This document shows positions 1 through 10,412 of a stretch of 64,000 nucleotides of DNA, one piece after another. Position 1 is the first letter of the stretch. The number at the start of each line of letters is the position of its first letter. The notes beneath the pieces are model-generated. The model did no database searches, was not told the origin of the DNA, and saw only the letters and a list, made by a program, of their open reading frames with translations. Source of the stretch: Rana temporaria (taxonomy: Eukaryota > Chordata > Amphibia > Anura > Ranidae); NCBI RefSeq assembly GCF_905171775.1, contig NC_053489.1:326316589-326380588 (forward strand), given 5' to 3'. The translations under genes and the position numbers were made by a program.

Positions 1-127
1 TTTTTTCCGATAGGGCACTGCGTTACTTTAACTGACAATTGGGCAACGCTGTACCCAAATACATTTTTTGGAATTTCTTTCCCCCCATAAATAGAGCTTT
101 CTTTTGTTGGTTTTAGATCAACGCTGC
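1..127 (+). repeat. Interrupted TTAA-family interspersed repeat, left fragment
   Basis: The text resembles the block at 9215-9345: a cactg...caattg...tgtaccca motif followed by cataaatagagctttcttttgttgg. It ends where the next element starts at TTAA (128-131). It is probably the host copy into which that element jumped, with its other half resuming after 2947. Confidence 0.5.
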
Positions 128-553
128 TTAACCACTTGACCACTGGGTACCTAAACCCCCTTCCTAACCAGATACATTTCCAGCTTTCGGTGCTCTCACA
201 ATTTGAATGACAATTACTCAGTCATGCAACATTGTACCCATATGAAATTGTTGTCCTTTTTTTCACACAAATAGAGCTTTCATTTGGTGGTATTTAATCA
301 CCATTGGGTTTTTTATTTTTTGTGCTATAAAAGAAAAATACTTAAAATTCGGTAAAAAAATGATTTTTTCTCGTTTTCTGTTATAAAATTTTGAAAATTA
401 GTCATTTTTCTTCATAAATGTTGGCCAAATACTATACTGCTACATATCTTTGGTAAAAATAAGTAATAATTGGTGTATATTATTTGGTCTTAGTGAAAGT
501 TATAGAGTCCACAAGCTATGGTGCCAATATCTGAAAATGTATTACACCTGAAT

Positions 554-771
554 AAGGATGAGCTCTGGCGTGTTCGCATAGTACGGTACATGTGCAGAGC
601 CCGCCAGGAAGTGTGCACGGCGCTGCACTAATCAAAGCCAGGGAGACATTTCACGATCCCTGCAGCCGAGCATTGGGACAATGTTTCCCTGACTGTGATT
701 AGGGCAGCGCCGTGCACACTTCCTGGCGGGCTCTGCACGTGTACTATGCGAACACGCCAGAGCTCATCCTT
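554..771. mobile_element. Palindromic MITE with 9-bp target duplication (Mutator-like size)
   Basis: The ends are AAGGATGAGCTCTGGCGTG and its reverse complement, and the inverted match continues inward for about 85 bp on each side (sharing, for example, GTGTGCACGGCGCTGC near the middle). ACACCTGAA is repeated directly outside both ends (544-552 and 772-780). A 9-bp duplication is typical of Mutator-like elements. There is no coding content. Confidence 0.8.
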
Positions 772-1553
772 ACACCTGAAGTACTGACGGACTATCATTT
801 CTTGAGACCCTAACATGCCAGAAAAGTACAAATACCCCCCAAATGACCCCTTTTTGGAAAGGAGACATTCCAAGGTATTTAGAAAGAGGCATGGTAAGTT
901 TTTTTTTTTTTTTTTTTTTTAAGTTGTAATTTTTTTCCCACAATTCTTTGCAAAATCAAGATTTTTTTCACAAAATTTTCATATTGGCAGGTTATTTCTC
1001 ACACACAGCATATGCATATCACAAATTACACCCCAAAACACATTCTGCTATTACTCCCGAGTATGGCGATACCACATGTGTGAGACTTTTACACAGCGTG
1101 GCCACATACAGAGGCCCAACATGCAGGGAGCACCTTCAGGCGTTCTGAAGCACCCAGGCCAATTCTGACATTTCTCTCCTACATGTAATATTCATTATTT
1201 ATTTGCTAGAAAATTACATAGAACCCCAAAACATTATATATGCTTTTTTATCAAAGACCCTATAGAATACAATGGCGGCCATTTTTTATCTTGCACGGTA
1301 TTTTCGCAGCAATTTTTTCGAAAGCGTTTAAAAAAAATATATATATGTTTTGTCCTTAAAAAAGAAAAAAAAAAAAAAAAAACTGTAAAGTTAGCCCACT
1401 GTTTTTGCATAATATGAAAGATGAAGTTACGCCGAGTAAATAGATACCTAACATGTCACCCTTCAAAATTGTACACGCTCGTGGAATGGCGCCAAACTTC
1501 GCTACTTTAAAATCCCCATAGGCGACACTTTCATTTTTTATATTGGTTACATG

Positions 1554-2095
1554 TTTTTTTTTTTCTTTTTTTTTTTTTTTTCTTTTTTAAAGTGTATTTT
1601 TGTGCGTGTACTCGAGAGAGGAGCCGGACTGCAGGAGTTGGGAGTAGGCAGGCCTCCCCCAGAGGCAATCTGCCACCTTTCTCCATGCCCCGGGTGGCAA
1701 TGGCGGGTGTGTGAGGGGGTCCTCCCACACAGCCCGCCCTACCTGCTCCGCTTTGAAGCCCAACGGGGCAGAGGGACTCCCTATAAGGGAGTGAGAGGAT
1801 TAGCCCGCTCAACCAGCCCCATTAGTCCTTCGCCTCTCTTTTAGAGACCGCGTGGTCAATGTGAGTGTGTTAACCCAATTTAGAGTGCGTGTGTAGGTGT
1901 GGTGGTTTTTGTGGGAGGGGGGTGGGCGTACTAAGCACAGGCTTACCTTGCATAGCACACCCACCGGGAGCCGGGCTGAGACCACCAAACTCAATTCACA
2001 TGAAGCCGAGACCGGGATCCAAACCTCTAGCTGCAGAGGTGAATGGCTTGTCAGCGCAGTGCCAATCGCGTTGAGCCACCACAGCTCCCAAGGGA
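1554..2095 (-). mobile_element. tRNA-derived SINE, antisense, about 540 bp
   Basis: Read on the - strand it starts at 2095 with a tRNA-like head: an A-box-like GTGGCTCAACGCGATTGGC (complement of 2061-2079) and a B-box-like GGTTTGGATCCC (complement of 2014-2025). A roughly 400-bp body follows and it ends in an A-rich tail (complement of 1554-1590). TACATG flanks both sides (1548-1553 and 2096-2101), consistent with target-primed insertion into the older TTAA element. Reading frames inside it have no meaning. Confidence 0.78.
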
Positions 2096-2628
2096 TACAT
2101 GTTTTGAGTTAGAGGAGGTCTAGGGCCAAAATTATTGCTCTAACTTTCGCAGAGATACCTCACATGTGTGGTTTGAACACCGTTTTCATATGTTGACAGG
2201 AATTACGTATGCGTTCAATTCTGCATGCGAGCACACGGAACAGGGACGCTTTAAAAACAAAACAAAAAAAAATGTATTGTTCATTTTATTTTAGTTTGGC
2301 ACTTTTTTCCCCCCCAAAAATACATTTTTTTTATCACTTTTATTCCTATTATAAGGAATGTAAACATCCCTTGCAATAGGAATATGGCATGAAAGGTCCT
2401 CTTTACAGTGAGATATGGGGTCAATAAGACCCCACATCTCACCTTTAGGCTGGGAAGCCTGAAATAAAACTAAAATAAAAATGATCCTGGCTTTGATCGT
2501 AGCGGTGAGTCAGTAGAAGCACGGGAGGGGGACATATTGCAGGGTATGGGGGGGTTTGGCAGAGTATTGGTAGGGTGTTGTGTATTGCAGAGTATTGGAC
2601 AGGGATGGCTGAGCACGGAGGGATGGCT

Positions 2629-2934
2629 GGCTGGATCTGTGACTGCAATTGTCACAGATCCAGCCCACAGCACTGCTGCTGCCTCTGCTCTCTCCCCCTC
2701 TCCTCTCAAACTGTACCGACCGGTACAGAGAGGGGAGGGAAGAACCAGCGTCATCACATGACGCTGGTTTGTTTACAAGTGATCGCTCCGTCAAATGATG
2801 CTATCAGCGGCAGTTTACCGCGATCTGTGATATTTCCCAGGAGGCGCGCGGGAGCAAGATTCTGGGAGGACGTCCCAGGGACGTCCTCCCAGAATAACTT
2901 GACCGCGCTGTAGACGTATTTTGTCTACGCGGTC
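2629..2934. repeat. Array of consecutive stem-loops at the right end of a TTAA element
   Basis: Perfect stems occur one after another: 2629-2665 (15 bp), 2711-2728 (8 bp), 2743-2769 (12 bp), 2859-2895 (17 bp, 3-nt loop) and 2901-2934 (7 plus 5 bp). The arrangement parallels 9907-10242 and 36178-36480. Confidence 0.85.
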
Positions 2935-2947
2935 GGCATCAGGTTAA

Positions 2948-3307
2948 ATGTGCTAAGAATTTTACTGTACTAATGACACTGGCTGAGAAAGGGTTAAACA
3001 TCTAGGGCGATCAAAGTGTTAACTGTGTGCCTAGTAGTGTTTTTGTATAAACAGTGTGCTGCTTTCACTAGGGGAAGAGATGAATTTTATTCTCTGCCTG
3101 GCAGAGACACCGAATACAGCAGAAGCGGCACGCTGGTGGCATGCGTACACCTCCTGCAGGCGGAAGTGCAGGATCACGTGTATTTGTGTGTGTGTGTATA
3201 TATGTATGTGTGTGTGTGTGTATGTAATATATGTATGTGTGTGTGTGTTCCTGCACACAGCTGCCACTCTATAGCAATAACAGTGCTATAGGGTGGTCAG
3301 CAAGTGG
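2948..3307 (+). repeat. Right-hand fragment of a TTAA-family repeat
   Basis: It carries the family phrases tttactgta, gacactggc, agggttaa and gatcaaagtgttaa also seen near 13420-13530, and ends GGTGGTCAGCAAGTGG followed by TTAA (3308-3311). It probably continues the copy at 1-127. Confidence 0.5.
3181..3250. repeat. TG/TATG microsatellite
   Basis: The segment is alternating TG and TATG units with two interruptions. Open frames over it on both strands are low-complexity artefacts. Confidence 0.9.
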
Positions 3308-3311
3308 TTAA

Positions 3312-3600
3312 AGTAAAGATTATATGTAAAGCTAATTATTTTTTTTTTCCTTAATACATATTTAAAAAAAAGCACGGAAAAGTTAAAATCCTGTTTTTTT
3401 TGTTTGTTTTTTGCCATCTAGGTCCACAACAGGAAATTATGTGAAAACTCTACATATTAAGGGAAATCCCCTCTCATGCAGTTGTCACCATGCAAGTTTC
3501 CCCACATTTCCTGTTCTGGTGGCAATTCCAAACTTTAGATTTATTTTAGAGCCAGCAATAGGAACCTGATAGGATTCCTTTATTTGCCTACTCTATCCAA
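3312..3600. repeat. Member of a common interspersed family (high-copy in this window)
   Basis: Phrases such as tttgccatct, aggaaattatg, ttaagggaaatcccc and acatttcctgttctg match the copies near 10250-11690, 31440-31740, 32240-32450, 33390-33720 and 43140-43500. No terminal structure is resolved. Confidence 0.4.
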
Positions 3601-5235
3601 ACCTGGATATATACATTAAGGTTCCTTTTCGCACGGGCTGCCAGGTGGCAGTAAACAATACGTTTAATAAGTGAGCAGCGTGCTTTCAGTTGAGTAAACA
3701 TAGCTGTGATGCTTTGCAGCAATTTTAATGCTACATTCTGAGTTTGACAGGCATCACTATATAGGTGAATGGGGCCATGCTATAGCCACACTTGTCTTCC
3801 CGATGAGGCCAGTGCGGTAAAAACGTACGTCAAAGTGGGGATTTGTCATTTCCGGGTCCCTATGCGACATCCAACAAATGAGTAAATCCAGAACGAGGCG
3901 TGGATCGCACGCCACCGCAAGCCTTATATACCCATACACACATGCTCTAGACCCCTTAGTGCTGGGATTGGCACAGTCAGATGTGAGTGTAACTTTTTGT
4001 TATAACTTTTAACCATTTTAATAAAATGTACTACACCATAAGAGCTCTTCTTTGTGTCCCTGGTGGAGTCTGTTCCCACAACCTTGGCCTATGTCGGAGG
4101 GGGTCCCACAGTGGAGAGATGTTTATCCAGGATTTATCTTGTCTAGTCAATAAAAGCGCATTTTGAGTTGCCATCTTCCTCATGAGCACTCGTGGTGAAG
4201 CATGTATTTGAAGACACATCAAACCAGAAGATTTTATATATTCTATGGTGTTGGGATTGTCACTTTTGGACTTTACTAGTTTACTGTTTGCACAAGGTTC
4301 ACATATGTTTAATATTTCATGTGTGATAATTTCTAGCACCCATACCTTTTCTTTTGTTCTTTGCACCAGTTGAGTTTATACTTTCATAAAGGGGCAGCTA
4401 CTTGATTTAATTCTCACATCAGGTGCCATTACCAGCTACTCTTTTATTACTTGTCTCACAGTTGCAATACAGCCTTGCAATGCAAAGTTTCCATTTGAAA
4501 ATAATAAAAAAACAACAACTGCATTCCGTGTCTGAAAGTGCTGTAAACAGTTGCAAAAAGCATGCTGTTTTCTGGCAAGGATAACAAAACATTTTAATGA
4601 AGAATGATGGTTTTTACCTCCTGTCTTCTCAAAAAGATCACCCATTGTCACCTGTGAGGCCTTTAGTTAATTTGTTTTGTACATCCACAAGATGAACCAC
4701 ATAGCTCCATTGGTGCGTGAACGTGCTTGATGCTGCCTTTTTGTCTTTTGTTTCTTTGTTCAGAAAGCAGAAACAAGGTGACGGTAAGAGTTGTAGAAAC
4801 AAACATAAACCTGTTCAATTGTCAGAACGTTTTTCTCTTCTCGGTTCTGTATTATTATATTGTGGATTTGGCTTTTTCTGGGTAAATGTTAAAACAAATA
4901 CAATAGAAAGAGAGTTCCAGGTGATGGTGGCTAGAACATCACCCAATGATGTAGTATAAACACAGCTGAACTGTGGTGCTGTTCAATGGTATGTGATCAA
5001 AATGCAAAAGAACTGGAAATGAATGTAACAGTGCTCAGGGGCTGGACTAAGAAACAATAAATAGTGGCTACAATAAACCACATAAACTTTCAAATAGGCT
5101 TGCTGGCAATTTATTCAAATTGGTGATTAAAAGGTTAAAAACAGTACATAATTGGTTGCAACGTTGCCACGCTGGCTCGAGCATTGATGGATTGCTGTAA
5201 CCGACGTGTGAAAATCCAGGGAAGGGCGCCTATTA
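3600..5235. other. Unassigned intronic or retroelement-flank sequence
   Basis: No gene is recognised. Around 3980-4060 the text ttttaaccattttaataaaa followed by an ACTACA-type phrase resembles the 3' end of a retroelement with a polyadenylation signal, possibly linked to the Penelope relic that starts near 5240. Small open frames in this stretch have no recognisable domain. Confidence 0.35.
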
Positions 5236-5239
5236 TTGG

Positions 5240-5413
5240 TAATGCAAACTAATTCCTGTTTGAGACAGTTATTTTACATTCTTGGACCAGGTTTACCTGC
5301 AAGTGAGAGGAACAGCTATGGGGGCAAATTTTGCTCCGGGATATGCCCATCTCACCATGGACTACTGGGAGGAGAAGCACATCTGGGCCAACAACTCCTT
5401 TGCCAAACACATT
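5240..5413 (+). pseudogene. Penelope-like element reverse transcriptase, left fragment
   Basis: From 5282 the frame reads a Penelope-clade RT signature: VYLQVRGTAMGANFAPGYAH followed by a WEEKHIW segment. The GTAMG-x-NFAP-x-YA motif is diagnostic of Penelope RTs. The frame is abruptly broken after the ATT codon at 5411-5413 by the composite insertion; the rest continues at 16320 in the same frame. Sequence upstream of 5240 is too decayed to assign. This is a retrotransposon relic, not a host gene. Confidence 0.82.
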
Positions 5414-5440
5414 GGGCCTGATTTACTATGCTCTGTGCGC

Positions 5441-5505
5441 TGCGCTGGTTCATGCGTTAATTAGTACTCCGGGTGGAGGCTTAATTGGGCGCATGAACCA
5501 GCGTA
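5441..5505. repeat. Subterminal stem-loop of the composite insertion
   Basis: GCTGGTTCATGCG and its complement CGCATGAACCAGC bracket a loop rich in TTAATTAGT and GGCTTAATT. It lies just inside the left terminal repeat. Confidence 0.75.
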
Positions 5506-5875
5506 GCAGCCGGCGCATTGAAACTAATATGTAAAGCCGCGCCGAACTCCCTATAGAAGTCTATGGGAGAAATCAAAAGTGTTCATTTTAAAGGCTAATC
5601 TGCAAGTTTTGTCCTAAAAAGTGTTTGGGGACCTCAGTCCTGCCCCAGGGAACATGTATCAATGCATTTTTTATTTTTTAAAACGGCCGTTTTTTTCGGG
5701 AGCAGTGAAATTAATAATTCTTAAAGTGAAACAATAAAAGTGAAATATTCCTTTAAATTTCGTACCTAGGGGGGGTGTAATGTCAGCATGTGAAATAGCG
5801 CATTTTTCCCGCACTTAGAACTCCCCCTGCACAAAATGACATTCAGAAGGAAAAAAGTCATTTAAAAATTCACAC

Positions 5876-7992
5876 GCGGCTATAATGAATTGTCGGCTCT
5901 GACAATTCTAAAGGGATTCATTCATAAAACAAACAAAAAAATGTGTAGGGGTTCCCCCAAATTAAATTACCAGGCCCTTCAGGTCTGGAATGGATATTAA
6001 GGGGAACCCCGCCGTAAAAACCAAAAAAAAAAAAGACGTGCGGTTCCCGGCAAATATCCATTCCAGACCCTTCAGGTCTGGTGTGGATTTTAAGGGGAAC
6101 TCCACCCCAAATTGAAAAAAAAAATGGCGTGGAGTCCCCCTAAAAATCCACACCAGACCCTTATCCGAGCACGTTGACCTGGCCGGCCGCAGAAAAGAGG
6201 GGGGGACAGAGTGCGGCCCCCCCCCTCTCCTGAACCGCACCAGGCCACATGCCCTCAACATGGGGAGGATGTCCCCATGTTGATGGGGACAAGGGTCTCA
6301 TCCCCACAACCCTTGCCCGGTGGTTGTGGGGGTATGCGGGCGGGAGGTTTATCAGAATCTGGAAGACCCCTTTAACAAAGGGGACCCCCAGATCCTGACC
6401 CCCCCCTGTGTGAAATGGTAATGGGGTACATTGTACCTCTACCATTTCACCCCAAAAAAAATGTCAAAGTGTTAAAAATGACAGTAGCCGGTTTTTGACA
6501 AATCTTTTAATAAAATCTTCTTTTCTTCTTTCCTTCGGGTTTCTTCCGCTGCTTCTTTCTTCTCGTTCACATCTTGCCCGACGTGTTCTTCTATCTTCTC
6601 CGTCCGTCCTTCAGCCTTCTGGTCCCGCATCTTGCCCGTTGTCTTGTCCTGTCTCTTCTCCGTCCGCCTCCTCGTCCGCATCTTGGGTCTTCTGCGGTGT
6701 TCTTCTCGTCCCCGGACCCAGCGTTTGAATTTGATTTGGCCGCCGTTTTCCCGCTCCTGGGACCCGCCCCTCTCTGACGCCACAAGTAAACTCCTTAGAA
6801 GGTCATGTGCGTCAGAGGGGGGCGGGGTCACATGAGTGTGACACGGCGGGAACTTCTTCTCCGGGCGGCGCGATTGAAATTGAATTCCCCCGCTGTGTGA
6901 CGCTCTGCGACCCCGCCCCCCTCTGACGCACATGACCTTCTAAGGAGTTTACTTGTGGCGTCAGAGGGGGGCGGGGTCACATGAGTGTGACACGGCGGGA
7001 ACTTCTTCTCCGGGCGGCGCGATTGAAATTGAATTCCCCCGCTGTGTGACGCTCTGCGACCCCGCCCCCCTCTGATGCACATGACCTTCTAAGGAGTTTA
7101 CTTGTGGCGTCAGAGGGGGGCGGGTCCCAGGAGCGGGAAAACGGCGGCCAAATCAAATTCAAACGCTGGGTCCGGGGACGAGAAGAACACCGCAGAAGAC
7201 CCAAGATGCGGACGAGGAGGCGGACGGAGAAGAGACAGGACAAGACAACGGGCAAGATGCGGGACCAGAAGGCTGAAGGACGGACGGAGAAGATAGAAGA
7301 ACACGTCGGGCAAGATGTGAACGAGAAGAAAGAAGCAGCGGAAGAAACCCGAAGGAAAGAAGAAAAGAAGATTTTATTAAAAGATTTGTCAAAAACCGGC
7401 TACTGTCATTTTTAACACTTTGACATTTTTTTTGGGGTGAAATGGTAGAGGTACAATGTACCCCATTACCATTTCACACAGGGGGGGGGTCAGGATCTGG
7501 GGGTCCCCTTTGTTAAAGGGGTCTTCCAGATTCTGATAAACCTCCCGCCCGCATACCCCCACAACCACCGGGCAAGGGTTGTGGGGATGAGACCCTTGTC
7601 CCCATCAACATGGGGACATCCTCCCCATGTTGAGGGCATGTGGCCTGGTGCGGTTCAGGAGAGGGGGGGGGCCGCACTCTGTCCCCCCCTCTTTTCTGCG
7701 GCCGGCCAGGTCAACGTGCTCGGATAAGGGTCTGGTGTGGATTTTTAGGGGGACTCCACGCCATTTTTTTTTTCAATTTGGGGTGGAGTTCCCCTTAAAA
7801 TCCACACCAGACCTGAAGGGTCTGGTATGGATATTTGGGGGGACCCCACGCCATTTTTTGGGGGGGTTTTTACGGCTGGGTTCCCCTTAATATCCATTCC
7901 AGACCTGAAGGGCCTGGTAATTTAATTTGGAGGGACCCCCTTTTTTTTTTTTTTTTTTTTAATGAGCAATGACTCTATTCTTTATAGCCATG
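5876..7992. repeat. Giant foldback 1 (arms about 1 kb, centre near 6944)
   Basis: Sequence from 5876 to about 6943 returns as its reverse complement from about 6945 to 7992. Mirror pairs include the tattaaggggaacccc block near 5995 with the complementary block near 7880, and the aaaatgtcaaagtg region at 6458 with its complement at 7416. The outer left flank 5520-5875 (ctatgggagaaatcaaaagt, ctgccccagggaacatgta) recurs in foldback 3. The right arm is cut where a TTAA repeat starts at 7999. Purine-rich arms give matching open frames on opposite strands (6472-6933 - and 7104-7415 +); these are mirror images of one arm, not genes. Confidence 0.9.
6811..7108. repeat. 149-bp direct tandem duplication at the centre of foldback 1
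   Basis: The unit starting GTCAGAGGGGGGCGGGGTCA at 6811 repeats at 6960, and its first bases start a third time at 7109. The copies are nearly identical (one C/T difference seen near 7075). The unit itself has GGGGTC/GACCCC symmetry. Confidence 0.88.
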
Positions 7993-7998
7993 AGTACT

Positions 7999-8815
7999 TT
8001 AACCACTTGCCCACCGGGTTAATTCTGGCACTTCTCTCCTTCATGTGAAAATCACAATTTTTTGGCTAGAAAATTAATCAGAACCCCCAAACATTATATA
8101 TTTTTTTTTAGCAAACATCCTAGGGAATAAAATGGCAGTCATTGCAATACTTTTTGTCACACCGTATTTGCGCAGCGGTCTTACAAGCGCACTTTTTTTG
8201 GATAAAAATCACTTTTTTGAATTAAAAAATAAGACAACAATACATTTTGCCCAATTTTTTTATATATTGTGAAAGATAATGTTACGCCGAGTAAAATGAT
8301 ACCCAACATGTCACGCTTAAAAATTGCGCCCGCTCGTGGCATGGCATCAAACTTTTACCCTTTAAAAATCTCGATAGGCGACGTTTAAAAAATTCTACAG
8401 GTTGCATTTTTTGAGTTGCAGAGTAGGTCTAGGGCTAGAATTATTGCTCTCACTCTAACGATCGCGGCGATACCTCACTTGTGTGGTTTGAATACCGTTT
8501 TCATATGCGGGCGCTACTCGCGTATGCGTTTGCTTCTGTGCGCGAGCTCGTCGGGACGGGGCGCTTTAAAAAATTTTTGGGGGGTTTTCTTATTTATTTT
8601 TATTTCGTTTTATAATGTTTTACACTGAAATAAAAAAATACAAAAAAAATGATCAGTTTTCTTCCTATTACAAGGAATGTAAACATCCCTTGTAATAGGA
8701 CTAGTGTGTGACAGGTCCTCTTTATGGAGAGAGGCGGGGTCAATAAGGCTGGAAAGCATGGTATTGAAAAAAAAAAAAAAAGTTCTCATGCTTTCAGCTG
8801 CAATCATGTTCGTTC
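7999..8815 (+). repeat. Truncated TTAA-family repeat
   Basis: It starts TTAACCACTTGCCCACCGGG and carries the shared interior (ccccaaacattatata, gttacgccgagtaaa, tacctcacttgtgtggttt, and the hairpin around aatgtaaacatcccttg). It stops where the SINE at 8818 begins. No coding content. Confidence 0.65.
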
Positions 8816-8817
8816 AC

Positions 8818-9000
8818 CACAGTGGTGTAGTGTATAGCACTTTGACCTAGCAGCAAAAGAGTCGTTGGTTCGAATCCCGCCCGTGACAGCATCTGCATGG
8901 AGTTTGCATGTTCTCCCTGTGCCTGCGTGGGTTTCCTCCCACAATATAAAAACGCGCTGTAAATCGGTTCCGGTCTAAATAAGCCCTAATATGCAGTAGT
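8818..9000 (+). mobile_element. tRNA-derived SINE with conserved core
   Basis: The A-box-like TGGTGTAGTGTATAGCAC lies near 8823-8840 and the B-box GGTTCGAATCC at 8867-8877. These are followed by the widely conserved core GCATGGAGTTTGCATGTTCT and TGCGTGGGTTTCCTCCCA. The core resembles fish and amphibian V-SINE-like families, recalled from memory. A degenerate antisense relative lies at 57140-57275. Confidence 0.8.
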
Positions 9001-9163
9001 ATATTTAGGTTTGGTTCTGCCCTAGGCCTGACTACATATCTGCACCTCCTAATAGAAAAATGACCCACCCCTTCCTGTCAAGGTCACACCCTGTTTTTGT
9101 ATAACCCCGCCCAGTAATTTTCAGGGGACCCACACACTAGTTCTGGGGGGGCACTGGATTCCC
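9000..9163. repeat. Interspersed repeat shared with 32400-32600 in the opposite orientation
   Basis: Phrases such as gccctaggcctgact, gacccaccccttcctgtcaa and ctagttctgg appear here and as complements at 32420-32590. No family name is assigned. Confidence 0.5.
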
Positions 9164-9444
9164 TTAACCACTTCCATACCAGGCACTTACGCACCTTCCC
9201 GCCAAGCCAATTTTCAGCTTTCAACACTGTCGCACTTTGAATGGCAATTGCGCGGTCATACAACACTGTACCCAAACAAAATTGGCGTCCTTTTTTCCCC
9301 ACAAATAGAGCTTTCTTTTGTTGTTATTTGATCACCTCTGCGTTTTTTTTTTTTGCGCAACAACTAAAAAAAGACTGCAAATTTTGAAACAAATTTTTTT
9401 TTTTATTTTTTTAGGTTAATTTTTTTGTAAAGAAGTTTTTCTCT

Positions 9445-9785
9445 TTCAATTACGGGCACTGATATGGCGGCACTGATGGGCACCGATGAGATGGCACTGA
9501 TGGACATCGATGAGGTAGTACTGACGGCACAGATGAGGTGGCATTGATTGGCGGCGCTGCTATGCGGGACTGATGGGCACTCATAGGCGGCACTGATGGG
9601 CACTCATGGGCGGCACAGATGGGCGGCACTTATGGGTGGCACTGATGGATACTTATGGGTGGCACAGGTGGGCACTGATAGGTGGGCACTGTGCATGGAT
9701 GGGCACTGTGGGGTGGCACTGATGGACACTGTGGGGTGGCACTGATTTTCCCAGTCAGTGCCCATTTGTGGGCACTGATTGGCAT
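9445..9785. repeat. Degenerate minisatellite, unit about 14-16 bp
   Basis: Repeats of GGCACTGATGG, GGGCACT and GATGAGGTGGCA run across the segment in variable order. It lies inside the TTAA element at 9168-10243. Confidence 0.85.
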
Positions 9786-9906
9786 CTTTTTTCTTATTTT
9801 TTATTGCTTTTTGTTTTTTTGTTCTATATTTTTTTTGTTTTTGCACACCCTGGTGGTCCAGGGTGGGCATCCCTGGTGGTCCAGTGTGGTGATCCGAGGG
9901 GGGGCT

Positions 9907-10242
9907 GCGCTGATAAACAATCAGCGCGAACGCCCCCTGTCAGGAGAGCCGCCGATCGGCTCTCCTATACTCGCGTCTGTCAGACGCGAGTGAGGAAGAG
10001 CCATCGATGGCTCTTCCTGTTTACATCGTGATCAGCCGTGATTGGACACGGCTGATCACGTGGTAAAGAGTCTCCGTCTCCGTGAGAGACTCTTTACTGA
10101 GATCAGACTGACACCCCGCATCACCGATCGCCGCACTGCGTGCCCCCACAGGCGCGTGCGGCATGAAATCCTGCAGGACGTCCTGTCAGGATTGTGTAAC
10201 CACTTCCCGGACGTAAATCGGCCATAGGCTGGGCGGGAAGTG
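9907..10242. repeat. Array of eight or more consecutive stem-loops
   Basis: Stems lie at 9907-9927, 9943-9965 (9 bp), 9969-9991 (11 bp, 1-nt loop), 9993-10018 (perfect 26-nt palindrome), 10027-10060 (14 bp) and 10063-10097 (12 bp). Two further stems follow: one around the CAGGACGTCCTG palindrome, and a terminal one joining AACCACTTCCCG to CGGGAAGTGGTT. They are almost contiguous. Confidence 0.9.
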
Positions 10243-10247
10243 GTTAA

Positions 10248-10404
10248 TTTGCATAGTTTTTCTCTCACTTCCTGTTTGGCTATGGGGCAGGAAGTGAAGG
10301 CAAATCTCCCCAATTGGACACAGATAATACAAAATAAACTGACAGGGCCTATAACACTCCCTCACTCTATCCAAAATTAAAGAAAATAAAACTTGTTGAT
10401 TATA
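10248..10404. repeat. High-copy interspersed family fragment
   Basis: The markers cacttcctgtttggctatgg, caggaagtgaaggcaaat and cactctatccaaaa recur at 10930-10990, 31680-31740, 32280-32400 and 43430-43500. No ends are resolved. Confidence 0.55.
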
Positions 10405-10412
10405 GTTCTTGT

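Larger units (their letters stand above)
132..2943 (+). mobile_element. TTAA-flanked non-autonomous DNA transposon (composite)
   Basis: TTAA occurs at 128-131 and 2944-2947, bounding a 2.8-kb block whose left end begins CCACTTGACC. Its right end holds a stack of stem-loops (2629-2934). The interior is shared with 7999-8800 and 12840-13130, for example the motifs gaaccccaaaacattatata, gttacgccgagtaaa and atacctcacatgtgtggttt. No transposase frame is seen. It is interrupted by a 218-bp MITE (554-771) and an antisense SINE (1554-2095). A TTAA target duplication suggests piggyBac-type mobilisation, but the termini match poorly, so the pairing of ends is uncertain; the right end could instead be 3307. 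Confidence 0.5.
9168..10243. mobile_element. Complete TTAA-flanked MITE with minisatellite and stem-loop array
   Basis: TTAA at 9164-9167 and 10244-10247 flanks ends CCACTTCC and GGAAGTGG. The left third carries the family start (cactttgaatggcaattg, tgtacccaaa, aatagagctttcttttg). The middle is a GGCACTGATGG minisatellite (9445-9785). The right third is a run of at least eight stem-loops (9907-10242). No transposase is encoded. The TTAA duplication suggests piggyBac-type movement. Confidence 0.72.

Noticed and set aside
1531..1844. Frames of 93-97 codons at both strands
   Set aside because: They cover the poly-A tail and body of an antisense SINE.
3016..3291. Frames rich in Cys/Val or His/Thr
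   Set aside because: Translation of a TG microsatellite.
6472..7415. 153- and 103-codon GA-rich frames
   Set aside because: Mirror images in foldback 1; the coding appearance comes from purine-rich repeat DNA.
9445..9785. CRISPR-like repeat impression from GGCACTGATGG units
   Set aside because: Units are adjacent and degenerate without spacers, and the window is vertebrate; it is a minisatellite.
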